64,000 nt of DNA from Trichomonas vaginalis G3 (Eukaryota > Parabasalia > Trichomonadida > Trichomonadidae), in NCBI RefSeq assembly GCF_026262505.1, contig NC_067203.1, positions 24,471,411 through 24,535,410 of the forward strand, in the 5' to 3' direction. The notes beneath the pieces are model-generated. The model was not told where the DNA came from. It was given only the letters and a program-made list of their open reading frames with translations, and searched no databases. Below are positions 37,036-46,832 of this stretch, piece by piece. Position numbers and translations under genes: made by a program. Positions within the stretch are counted from its first letter, which is position 1. The number at the start of each line of letters is the position of its first letter.

Positions 37036-38216
37036 ATGCACGAAGTAGAACAGGGCCAGCGTTCTTTAATAACTAGTCCTGGTCAGCCAGCTACAAATGA
37101 TGGGTATGATAATGAGAATTATGATTTAATTGTTTATAGAGGCGATATCATCAGAGATTCACGATTAGGTTCATTCAGGATTCTTGATAGGCTTGGAAAT
37201 GGTACATTTGGACAAGTGTACGATGCCATGTGGTTAGCTCCACAATCAAGGAATGAAATTAATGTTGCCATTAAAATTTCCAAGTCTTATCAAGTGTTTT
37301 TTGATAGCTCTACGCAAGAAGCAAGAATTCTAGAATACGTATGTTTCATTACACGTCTAGATTTTTACGTCTAGACTGTAAATTTTTTTGAATTACTAAC
37401 ACACAGATTGCTACTAACATCAATGATGATGCTATAGGATACACAGCCACGTATTACGGTTCCTTTGAGTATAGGAACCATCGATGCATTGTATTGGAGC
37501 GTCTTGGCTTTAATTTGTTCTCAGTTCTCGAACAAAGGAATTACAGAGGCCTTCCAATCCTTTTGGTTAAGAAGGTATTACGTTCTATTCTTACTGTCAT
37601 CAAAGGAGCCAAAGATATTGGTCTAATTCACTCAGATATCAAACCAGAGAATATGTGCATTTCTGCCGACAACCAAAAGATCAAAATTATCGATTTCGGT
37701 GCATCCAGACAGCTTGACGACATGCGAAACTTCTACATCGAAAGCAGATACTACAGAGCTCCAGAATTAATTTTACATTTACCATATGATTACAAGATCG
37801 ACATTTGGTCTGCCGGGTGTGTTGCTTTCGAAACATTTGTCGGTTTCCCACTTATTCCTGGCCAAAACGAAGCGCACATGATTCATTTGTTTAATGAGTG
37901 TTTGGGGCCATTACCTCCTGAGATGATCAACAATTCGGAAAGAAAACACCTTTACTTTGACTCATCAGGAAATGTCCTTTCAATGTCCGAAATGTCAGAA
38001 GCCAACGGATTTGAACCTTTCACTTTCAATGATTACTTCACGTTTAGAGTATTCCACGATACAATAAGAAACTACAGACGTCAGCCGAGATGCGGATCCC
38101 AGGAATACATCGACCGTGAAAATTTCATTGATTTGCTTGATCATATGCTAGTATACGAGCCAGCTACTAGATATACTGTTGAAGAATGCCTTGAACACCC
38201 ATTCTTAAATGTTTGA
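37036..38216 (+). CDS. CMGC/DYRK-like protein kinase with one intron
   Basis: Exons 37036-37338 and 37407-38216 join in phase 0 to 370 aa. Gly loop LGNGTFGQVYDAM, catalytic Lys in VAIKISKS, catalytic loop LIHSDIKPEN, DFG in KIIDFGAS, and activation segment YIESRYYRAPEL. The Y-x-x-S-R-x-Y-R-A-P-E pattern with Tyr (YIESRYYRAPE) is characteristic of DYRK/Yak1 kinases, which autophosphorylate the activation-loop Tyr. HSD replaces HRD; DYRKs commonly have HCD. C-lobe elements DIWSAGCVAFET and EHPFLN close the domain. No other domain. Without splicing the frame stops inside the intron. Confidence 0.92.
37339..37406 (+). other. spliceosomal intron (68 nt)
   Basis: Begins GTATGT and ends ACTAACACACAG, the fused branch point and 3' splice signal of trichomonad introns. 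The body contains ACGTCTAGA twice, 5 bp apart; each copy contains the palindrome TCTAGA. Removal restores the kinase frame between conserved residues. Confidence 0.93.
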
Positions 38217-38569
38217 AATATTAATTTTTTTACTAAAAAAAAAAAAATATTATTTTTTTCTTTTTTCATCAAATTGTCAATTATATTAAGGATGTCGTTT
38301 TGTCACCCAGGGGGAATATTGCGTCCCCCACTTGGGGACGCTGGGGGACAAAAATTGAGGAACTTTGTTTGATGGAGTCAGAGTATATTTGTAAAGTGGC
38401 AAAATAATAATTGATTAATAAAGTTCAAGTATTATAATAGATACAGCATTTTGTTAATATTTAAAATATATTTATTTGGCTTTCATTGAGTTTTCATGTG
38501 TTTTCAGCGATTTGAAAAATTAAATTTGCTAAAATTTTTGCTATAGATGCTTTTTAATGGACTATTTTT

Positions 38570-39821
38570 AAGGTGGCCGATTCTGGTGGAAAAGTGCTGG
38601 GAAACGTTCCCCGAGGTAATAAAATCTGGTTTTTATGGTAATGAATTTTTTTTTCATTTTTTCATTTTCAAAATATTTTTGGAGAAGAAAAAGTTGTTTC
38701 CCAGATGATTTGATTATGGATTATGTTTCTACTATTCACATAGGAGCATACTATCCTATTTTCATCCAATTTCCATACCTTCTGGTACACCCAGATCTGT
38801 GATTCTTTCACCAGATTTTCCTCTCAATTTTTTTACAAAATCTCTCAATTTCTTTACAAAAGTTCTCAATTTTCACCATACGTGTTCATCATACGTGTTC
38901 CTCATATACTTGGGATACACCGAACTTCTCGGGCAATGGATCATCATATGATATCAATGCGAATTTCACAGTAATAATGATTTTCCATCAGATTAAGTAT
39001 CCTGTGATTGAATGGGAAAGATTTGAACAAATAGTCAACAATGAATCTAATGTAATTCTTGGTATACAGCATAAACACTTAAGATCAATTGTTTACCTTC
39101 AGATATTTTAAACCCAGATTCGAAAAAAACTCATCAACTTACCTTTATACAAAGAATTTCATCCATATTTTAAATATTATGCATGTTCTATCATTACCAA
39201 AGGTTTAAATTAATTGAATTAGAGCAAACTATTTTTATTATTAGTAAATTTACTTCGCTAACTGCATATATCATTTTTTGTTACTTCAAACAAAACTGTA
39301 CTTACAGATTTAAAAAATTGAGCAAATAAAATTATATTTAAATTTCAATATTTGAATAATACCATTTTAATTAAATAACTTAGGTACTTTTTCAAAATAA
39401 TACTGATTCCAAAACTTTAATATCTTAATAAAATGAAATTTGATCCACTTTAAAAAACTGTAATATTTGAAATGTAAAATTGGTAGATAATGTATAAATT
39501 ATTAAACTAATTGGTTCATAAAGTTATTAAATTATTTGAATAAAATTTCGAAATACCAAGAGGAAATCAATGAATAAAGAAAAAAAACAGAAAGAGAAGG
39601 AGAAAATAAAAGGAAAAAGGAGGAAAGGAAAGAAAATGGAAAAATAATATAGGGCATATTTCATAAATGGCGACATTAACTTTGTGATGTTCATGGCCGG
39701 AGGCGGCGACGCGCCCGAAGGGCTAGCGCTGCCGCCGGAGGCCCGATTTTTTTTACAAGATTATTTTTTCCCCACTGGCTTTTCCCAGATTTTGGGTTTA
39801 TCAACCAGAAACGACCACCTT
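38570..39821. mobile_element. non-autonomous MULE-like element (inner, nested)
   Basis: Terminal inverted repeats AAGGTGGCCGATTCTGGT (left) and, reversed, AAGGTGGTCGTTTCTGGT (right). They are flanked by a perfect 9-bp direct repeat ACTATTTTT at 38561-38569 and 39822-39830. Length 1252 bp, with no transposase frame. It lies inside the 38288-40363 element, so it arrived later. Sequence inside is AT-rich apart from one GC-rich block at 39692-39745. Confidence 0.8.
39692..39745. repeat. GC-rich hairpin block in the inner MULE
   Basis: A GC island in AT-rich DNA, with CCGGAGGC twice as a direct repeat and a central hairpin GCCC-GAA-GGGC followed by TAGCGCT. It resembles in style the hairpin module in the Maverick terminal repeats (stem, 3-nt loop, then TAGC). 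Confidence 0.65.
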
Positions 39822-40372
39822 ACTATTTTTGTTTTTAATTAATGGGAGTAGATTAATCAATAATAAAATCCCTATCGAAATTCTATCATCAAGCGTCACT
39901 TTTTGTTCTCCAGTCCCCCATGGGTGGGGAAAAAAGTGACTCCCCATATAGGTATATGCATATTTTTATACAATCATATTTATGTTTTGATAACAATATA
40001 ATTCAACCCATTAAAATGGAGATGAGGCTAAGATTTTCAAAAATCATTTCTCGATTTTAACTAAAAACCTTTGGTACCCATATAAATGCATCAAACATTA
40101 GGAGGTTAGTTGTATTTAACTTATAATTATCCATAATTTTTCTTATTTTTAATTTTTTTTTAATCCTTTGGAACAATGATATAAAATCCCTCTATTTATG
40201 TATATTAGCAATCATAAATAATATTTTGGAACCTAAGAATAAATACTTGTATTCTTTGGCTAACGATTATGACAATTTACAAAAATATTTGACACTTTAC
40301 ATGTCCCCCAGAGTTCCAAAATTATTTGGTCGGGTCCCCAATTGTCCCCCAAGCGACATCCTTAATTATATA

Positions 40373-41728
40373 TATCCATTCTTAAATGTCAAATAGTTAA
40401 AGTGCTTGGAAACTAATTCTGCAATTCGAAGAGGACTTTTGCCAAAAATCTTGTTATTTAACTTTTCTCACTTGAATAAAGTTGTTTCTGAGAACAGAAA
40501 TGGCCCATACGCGGATCAGCTGTGCAATATCATATTCTAATTACCTAATTTCCAAAATCAACGTTGAAGCAGCCACTCCTCAAATTATTTTTAGAATTGA
40601 TAAGAGCTATTGAACAACTTTTCCTGAAGCAAAACTAAATCCTCGATGTCAATGGTGATGAAGGATTTTACAAGTTCAAAAATGTCGTACGGCATGGAGA
40701 TTTAGAGCTACCGTCAGAACATCATTTCTCGTTCAATGAAATTGAATGTTCAATCCCATATATTGCTACAGGTCGCTGGCAAATTAGAAATGGTTAATTG
40801 TGCCAATGCTAACGAGAAGATATGTTGGGATCCAAAAAATTCCTTTCAAACATGATTGCTATGAAAGAGAAGATTGCTGATGAAGCGACACCGAATTTGA
40901 CAGAGAGGAAATTCGATGAGCACAAAATCAAGTAGATTTGTAAGATTTTGTTCTTCAAGCTAGTGGATCACATCACATTAATTGTGTGCACATTAATTGA
41001 CCAGTTAGTTTGGAAACACACTGTCATCTTCAACAAGATTCTTGAAATTCACATCATAGAAATAATCGAACCGAGTTTATCTAAAAGGAAATGATAAGAT
41101 TGTTAATGGCTACCAAAATATAATTCACAGATGCATTATGGATGATGCTAAATATAACAAATTTACGCTTTACTGAAAAAGAGCAATGTTTATACAACTT
41201 TGGATATTCACATAAAATATATGCATATTGAACTATAATCATTCCGCCTTATTCATACTTTTTAACATTGGCTTTAATAAATTAACCGAGATTTTAACTC
41301 ATTGCTTCTAAACTGTTTCAGAACTCACAATTAAATGATTTCATAAGATTGTTACTTGACATATCAAGATTTTCTTAAGAAATATTCGCTTCTGAAGTTA
41401 ATTTAATAGACGAACGATGAATTTATTAAGATATGGTCTCATTAGTTTTATGATTCAAGTTCAAGTTGCAGCAATTTATTCAGGGAGAAAAGTGCCAAAA
41501 TGTCTGTATATTTCAGATAGAAAGTTTGAGAATAAATTTAGTCACATATTCAGAGTAATCGAATTTAATTGGGAACCAATAGTAGAATATAAAGATCTTA
41601 GATTTTTGAAGAATTGAAATTTTAATTGAAAAGATTTTTTTGACATTGAATTTAAAACGTTTTCAAAATTATAGTATCATATGTCCTAAAATATGAATAG
41701 CAATAATTCTTGAAAAATTTTATTTCAG
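40373..41728. other. intergenic; no supported gene
   Basis: About 1.36 kb. Just right of the outer MULE, CCATTCTTAAATGT repeats the last codons of the kinase gene. A 40-codon open stretch near 40647-40796 (FYKFKNVVRHGDLELPSEHH) looks protein-like but is closed by stops and may be a gene relic of unknown family. A 66-aa frame at 41417-41617 has no support beyond being open. Confidence 0.5.
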
Positions 41729-43615
41729 ATGAACTTCTCGAGGAGCCACTCTCCTACGAAAAACCCAATAGTTTTGACGAAAAGTGGCGGCAACAATGGT
41801 TCATTTGGACAAGTTATTAACAAAACAAAGTCAGCTATATGCTTCTTATGCCTTTTTGACGGATTAAGGATTCCATCAATACGTAGGCTTGTTAGAAAAC
41901 CTCGAAATATCTGCGATAGGCCATTACTAACCTTCGATCCTACATACTATGCACCAGATTCTCGAAAAGCCATAGAAGATATGTACAACAACGCAATTAA
42001 GTGTCCTTGTGACTTTGCTGTTGATCCATCAGCACAAACAGTATTGACTTTATTACGAAAACATTGTTCGTCAATGCCACCACAAAGAATATTATTACAC
42101 TATTTTGGTCAAGGCTGCCATCCACCATCCGACGATGGAAATCTGTTCTTTTTCTCAGATGATAGATCGCGATACAAACCAATCAAAGTTGCCAACTTAC
42201 TAAATAGCTGCAATTGCCCAATTTGTGCAATTATCGACTCACCTTCAGCTGGCTCACTCTACAGATCATTCCAATGCAAGCATGATGTATTTGCATTTTT
42301 TGCATGTGGTGCAGGCGAACTTTTACCTGTTTCTACAGATGCTCCTTTAGATATCTTTTCATCTTGTCTTCTGTGCCCATACGAGATTGCCATATGGTTC
42401 TATCATCGTCACCACAGTGGAATCATCGAAGTTGAGAACAATGCAACAACAGAATCCAAAGACAGGTTAATTCGATTCTTAAATTCCATTTTAGATTCAA
42501 TTCTTTTCGATACACAGTCCCAAGACACATACAACAGATACTTAATAGATCCAGCAGTATTCTCTCTTGCTCGTGGATTCGTTCTAGCCCAGAGAGTTAT
42601 GTCTTCTTTCAATATTCATCCTTCTTCCATTCCAGAGCTCAAACCAATGGAATCTCATCCACTCTGGGGATTGTGGGACACAACACTTGATTGTGCAATA
42701 GCTTTGAATTCATCACAAATGTCATCCACAATTTTTTCCCTCGTTACAACATCATTTGACACTTTTCCTTCCACTTCACTTTTCCCAATCTTTGCATATT
42801 TCCTTACCACTGAGTACCACTTCCAAATTGCGCAGCGTCTTTTGAACTACATTGATTCCATGGAAGGAGCAGCCACAATAGCAGCACATTCAATAATTCC
42901 TTCTGTAATTGTCAGCCTTGAAAAACCATCTGTATTAGCATTGATAATTTTATCAAAAATCATAGCTATTTCCAAGTCTTCACCTTTTGAACAGCAGACA
43001 CCCATCAATTTCAGTCTTGCAAAGGATCCAGGAGTATTAAAAGCAGGAATGTGCATGTTGTGTGTTTCTATTTCTTCTTCTCCGATGACTTCTTTTAACA
43101 GATTGACACAAATCTGTATTGATCATGCAGCTCATTGTGCACCATATTCCGCATTGTTGTTGGGATTGTTGGCAGAGAAATCAGGTCGTTTGATGACACT
43201 GCCAAATTACATTCCAAAATTTTTGCCACTTTTGAAATCAAGGAAAGATGACATCAGATCATCTGCTGTGTTTGTAATAGGAAACAGCAGACAACCTGAT
43301 GCTGCACAGATTCTTCTTCCTTTCTTGCAAGATAAATCTCCTTTCGTTAGATGCCAAGCGATTTGGGGTGTTTGCAAATCAATGGCTGTTTCGCAGACAA
43401 AGGATTACATTGACCAGATTGAACAAATGATACAGGATAAAGATGAAAATGTAAGAAAAACTGCAGAATCACTTTTGCCATATATCAAAAGTGAGGAAAT
43501 TATTGATGAAATTAGATGGCCACAGAACCACGTTTTGATGCAACTTCTCGTGAAGAGTGTCAGCACAAATGGCTTTGTTATGAGATTTGAAGATGATGTA
43601 TTTATGCTTAATTAA
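41729..43615 (+). CDS. Raptor-like TORC1 subunit
   Basis: 628 aa. The N-terminal Raptor CASPase-like domain is clear: KSAICFLCLFDG, LTFDPTYYAPDSRKAIEDMY, RILLHYFGQGCHPPSDDGNLFFF, and ACGAGELLPVST with LDIFSSCLLCPYEIAIWF. Helical repeats follow (about 340-620), ending in HEAT-like LLPFLQDKSPFVRCQAIWGV. Raptor presents substrates to the TOR kinase for growth control. It is about half the length of metazoan Raptor: the C-terminal WD40 propeller is absent. The vestigial His/Cys pair also differs (HYFGQG; DSPSAG where DCSNAG is usual), so no protease activity is expected. Confidence 0.85.
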   Translation: MNFSRSHSPTKNPIVLTKSGGNNGSFGQVINKTKSAICFLCLFDGLRIPSIRRLVRKPRNICDRPLLTFDPTYYAPDSRKAIEDMYNNAIKCPCDFAVDPSAQTVLTLLRKHCSSMPPQRILLHYFGQGCHPPSDDGNLFFFSDDRSRYKPIKVANLLNSCNCPICAIIDSPSAGSLYRSFQCKHDVFAFFACGAGELLPVSTDAPLDIFSSCLLCPYEIAIWFYHRHHSGIIEVENNATTESKDRLIRFLNSILDSILFDTQSQDTYNRYLIDPAVFSLARGFVLAQRVMSSFNIHPSSIPELKPMESHPLWGLWDTTLDCAIALNSSQMSSTIFSLVTTSFDTFPSTSLFPIFAYFLTTEYHFQIAQRLLNYIDSMEGAATIAAHSIIPSVIVSLEKPSVLALIILSKIIAISKSSPFEQQTPINFSLAKDPGVLKAGMCMLCVSISSSPMTSFNRLTQICIDHAAHCAPYSALLLGLLAEKSGRLMTLPNYIPKFLPLLKSRKDDIRSSAVFVIGNSRQPDAAQILLPFLQDKSPFVRCQAIWGVCKSMAVSQTKDYIDQIEQMIQDKDENVRKTAESLLPYIKSEEIIDEIRWPQNHVLMQLLVKSVSTNGFVMRFEDDVFMLN

Positions 43616-44172
43616 TAGAAAATACAAAGTTTTCATATTTTCTTGTGTAAATATCTCTATTCTATTAGGGCATTAGAAAATAATAAATACGTGTGAATAA
43701 TAATGCAAATTTATATTTGATTGATTAAAGTATGGTAATTATTAATAATAAAAGCTCTTTGTTGACTTTTTCAACTCAAATATTAATAAATTTCATTGAT
43801 ATGGCAAATTTATATTTGTGTTGAAAGATTCATATGTGGGATCAATGAAAGATTACCATCATGCGTTCTTTAAAGATGTCATGATGCTGAATAAAGTAAA
43901 GAGGAGATAAATTATTCATCCAAGCCCTTAAGGACAGTTTAAGTGTTAATATTTAGCTATTAAGACTTATAGGAAAATTCATACTATAGTAAGAATTTAA
44001 GTATCATGGAAAATTGTTCGTAAAAGCTTCTGCATATATGAGACATCGAAAAAGGATATGATTAGAATACAACACTTATACATATGGAGTATTAACATAA
44101 TGAATATGAATGTATCTTTTGTGTTAAAAATATAATATAAAAAACACTTTATTTTACAAAAAATAACAAGAA
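43616..44172. other. intergenic, AT-rich
   Basis: 557 bp between convergent genes (Raptor-like and ARM-like). No gene or repeat recognised. Confidence 0.6.
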
Positions 44173-45537
44173 TTAAGTATCTGTTTCGGTCATATGATTT
44201 TTATATAATTCTTCCAGCTTTTTGGAATAAGCATCATCATGAACAAATGGATATATTAGCTCGTAGAATTCAGATCCGCCAAACTCATTTTCAAAATAGA
44301 TTTTGATGGTTTGATAAAATTCTGGTTCCTGTTTGGCAACGTCTAATAAGTGTGTAATTGCATCTATTATTGCATAGACTCCTTTTTCAGTTTCAGATTC
44401 TGCAACAAATCTAACAATTGACATAATTTCTCCGCATTTTGTAACTTTTTTGACTCCGAACGTTGTACAGCGTTTGATCATGTTCAAAACAATCATTGAA
44501 GAGTGGTATCTAGTATTATATGTTGAACTTAGAGCTGAATTGTAAAATTCATAAAAATGTCTTCCTTCCCATAAACAAGCGACAATATCGTCCCTCAAAT
44601 CAGTATATGTATCTAAAAATGAAGCAGCTGAGCATGATTGAATTGTTGGGCCATTTGAAATGTCAAAAACTGCTTGGCAGTAATTTGGAGTGATTTTTTT
44701 GGGATATACAGTAAGAAGATGCTTGTAGAGATCATAAACAAGATTTGCTGCATAGTTATGGGTCGCTGTGATTGGATCGAGAAAGAAAATTAAATTAAAA
44801 TCCATCATTGTGTAAAAAGCTTCTGAATTCCAATTCTTTATGCAGAATGTAAGTGTCTTAATCGATCTGCATTGAACTTTATTATCTGTTGTGTGCTTAA
44901 TCATTCGTTTCAAGAATTTAAAGACTTTGTATATATTTTCTTGTGTTTTAAGCATTTTTCCCATGGCAATATACTTGAAAAACCTAAACACTCCTTTGTT
45001 GACTATCATTGTGTCTCTGTGATTCGCTAAAACGTCTGCATAATGTTCAAAATCAAAATTATTATAAAAGTATTCAAGAAGTGGATTAGTAGAAGTTTTG
45101 CGAAGCATTATGCCTAAGAAAGATGTTAAATGTAGTACATTCTCAAGACGATTATTGATATTATAAATTATATGTTGAATAAAATCTGCTTCTTCTAAAT
45201 ATTCAATTGTCGGTGGTATATTAATGTACATATATTCGATAGCTCTACTAACAGCTGAAGCATATTGCGAATCTTCATGAAAAATTTCGTTTTTAAAAAG
45301 ATTTATGAACTCTTCTTGAACAAATTGGTCATATTTTTTAACTGGTAATGATTTTGCAAGTTTTCTAATAATGCGAGCGTATTTTGTACCTAATTTAAAA
45401 TTTTTATTTTCAATTATCTTAGTAACTGTATTAATCAGGTCGCTGATTGCATTCCCATCGTCATTTGGGTCGAAAAAGATTGAAGCATATTCTTCTAAAT
45501 AGTCTTCAAAGTTATCTTTATATTCTTGATTTGACAT
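44173..45537 (-). CDS. helical-repeat (ARM-like) protein, unknown
   Basis: 454 aa from the second ATG (MSNQEYKDNFEDYLEEY), which gives the usual polar start; an upstream ATG at 45570 would add 11 residues. Entirely helical with Leu/Ile/Phe-rich pairs such as NVLHLTSFLGIMLRKTST, YKVFKFLKRMIKHTTDNK and SMIVLNMIKRCTTFGVKK, typical of armadillo-type solenoids common in trichomonads. No specific family. Same strand as the sirtuin, 105 bp downstream of it. Confidence 0.7.
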   Translation of the reverse strand: MSNQEYKDNFEDYLEEYASIFFDPNDDGNAISDLINTVTKIIENKNFKLGTKYARIIRKLAKSLPVKKYDQFVQEEFINLFKNEIFHEDSQYASAVSRAIEYMYINIPPTIEYLEEADFIQHIIYNINNRLENVLHLTSFLGIMLRKTSTNPLLEYFYNNFDFEHYADVLANHRDTMIVNKGVFRFFKYIAMGKMLKTQENIYKVFKFLKRMIKHTTDNKVQCRSIKTLTFCIKNWNSEAFYTMMDFNLIFFLDPITATHNYAANLVYDLYKHLLTVYPKKITPNYCQAVFDISNGPTIQSCSAASFLDTYTDLRDDIVACLWEGRHFYEFYNSALSSTYNTRYHSSMIVLNMIKRCTTFGVKKVTKCGEIMSIVRFVAESETEKGVYAIIDAITHLLDVAKQEPEFYQTIKIYFENEFGGSEFYELIYPFVHDDAYSKKLEELYKNHMTETDT

Positions 45538-45674
45538 TAAAGCATAATAGCCAGACCATGATAAAAACAAACGATTTAAATTAAACTATAAGGCATTGTT
45601 TAGCTCTATTTGTGAAAAAAATCCATAAAATTAACATTTTATTTTTGTTTATCTTTCTGGCTAAAAATAAATAT

Positions 45675-46589
45675 CTATTTAGGCATCATAGCAATGATGT
45701 CATCATACCATCCAAGACGGCGAGCAAGTTCCTTAAATGTTTCCTGGCAATCTCCACCAAGATAAACGTCACGAGTATTTGAAGGATGATCGTAACGTAG
45801 GAGTGATCTGAAATTCGGTGGAGTAACTTTGACAATCTCACCACCCATATCCATTTCTTCTTCAGTGTATTGAGCAACTTTGTCGAGGTTTATAAGGACA
45901 CGTGGTACATCTTCTGGTGCTGTACCTGGTAATGAAGCAAATGGATTGACTTTCAAGGATGTTCCTGAGATTAAAAGCATGTCGCAGCTTCTTAAATCAA
46001 TTCTAGCATTATGCTGGAAAGATGTTGGTAGATTTTCACCGAAAAAGACAATATCTGGCTTGATAAAGCCCTTGCAATCTGGATCTGTGCAATGAAGTGG
46101 CTTTCCAAGCAATAATTTGTCACGAATTTCTTCAAGTTTCCATTCCTTCTTGCATTCTGTGCAATGGGCTGTAGAGAATGTTCCGTGTGATTCAACAAGC
46201 TTGTCTTCTGGAACACCAGCGATGCGTTCTAATCCATCAATATTTTGTGTGTATTGTTTAAGTAAGATTCCTTTCTTAGCCATGTATGCACCAAAGTAGT
46301 GGATAAATGTTGGTTTGTACTTTCCTGGAAGAAGAGAAGGACAGAGATCATAAAATGGTTCTTGATTTTCTTTGAAATATTTAATATTAAATACATCGGA
46401 TGGTTCTGGAAGGTTATACTTCTGAAGATTTGAATAGAAGCCGGTTCCAATAGAGCGGAAATCTGGAATTCCTGCAGCAGTAGAGATTCCGGCGCCTGTT
46501 AAGAAGATTATTTTCTTTGCCTTGCCGGACTTGATGTAATCTACTACACCATCCATATCAAAACTCTTCAACTTGCGATCTTCAGACAT
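45675..46589 (-). CDS. class I sirtuin (SIRT2-like NAD-dependent deacylase)
   Basis: 304 aa, almost only the catalytic core. Visible: NAD-binding GAGISTAAGIPDFRS (residues about 31-45), TQNIDGLER, catalytic His in LVESHGTFSTAHC, zinc ligands CTECKKEW and HCTDPDC, substrate/NAD residues PDIVFFGENLP, then GTSLKVNPFASLP. It would remove acetyl groups from lysines (histone, tubulin or other) with NAD. N-terminal extensions of nuclear Sir2 are absent. An initiator-like TCACTTCACATT lies about 15-30 bp upstream. Confidence 0.93.
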   Translation of the reverse strand: MSEDRKLKSFDMDGVVDYIKSGKAKKIIFLTGAGISTAAGIPDFRSIGTGFYSNLQKYNLPEPSDVFNIKYFKENQEPFYDLCPSLLPGKYKPTFIHYFGAYMAKKGILLKQYTQNIDGLERIAGVPEDKLVESHGTFSTAHCTECKKEWKLEEIRDKLLLGKPLHCTDPDCKGFIKPDIVFFGENLPTSFQHNARIDLRSCDMLLISGTSLKVNPFASLPGTAPEDVPRVLINLDKVAQYTEEEMDMGGEIVKVTPPNFRSLLRYDHPSNTRDVYLGGDCQETFKELARRLGWYDDIIAMMPK

Positions 46590-46832
46590 AAAATAATATA
46601 ATGTGAAGTGAAAATAAAAAACGGCTAAAACAATTGTTTCTTGTCTTGTGGAACACCAGCGATGCGATCTGATACGTCACCGATGTGATATATAAACAGC
46701 CTATTCAATAATTCCGATTTTGGGAGGGAGAAAAAAATTAGACTTCTGAATTTCTGACACTTCTCCTTTTGTCCAGAATATAGGTGTAAGAAAAATAAGT
46801 ACAATCTGAAATAACGAAAAGGCCGACAAAAA
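46590..46832 (-). pseudogene. short duplicated sirtuin fragment in the intergenic region
   Basis: TGGAACACCAGCGATGCG at about 46647-46664 repeats the internal sirtuin sequence near 46210-46227 on the same strand, with nearby extra matches (CTTGTCTT). This indicates a small duplicated piece or relic of another sirtuin, coding for the AGVPED region. No open frame remains. Confidence 0.4.

Larger units (their letters stand above)
38288..40363. mobile_element. non-autonomous MULE-like element (outer), interrupted by a second one
   Basis: Ends are inverted: AAGGATGTCG at 38288 and CGACATCCTT at 40354-40363, with further G/C-rich similarity (TGGGGGACA strings). Flanks AATTATATT and AATTATATA form a 9-bp target duplication with one mismatch. 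9-bp duplications are characteristic of Mutator-like elements, known in T. vaginalis. Hairpin GCGTCCCC-CACTT-GGGGACGC near the left end. No transposase inside. Without the inner insertion the element is about 0.8 kb. Confidence 0.6.

Noticed and set aside
41417-41617. 66-aa plus-strand frame before Raptor
   Set aside because: No start motif or similarity; expected by chance in AT-rich DNA.
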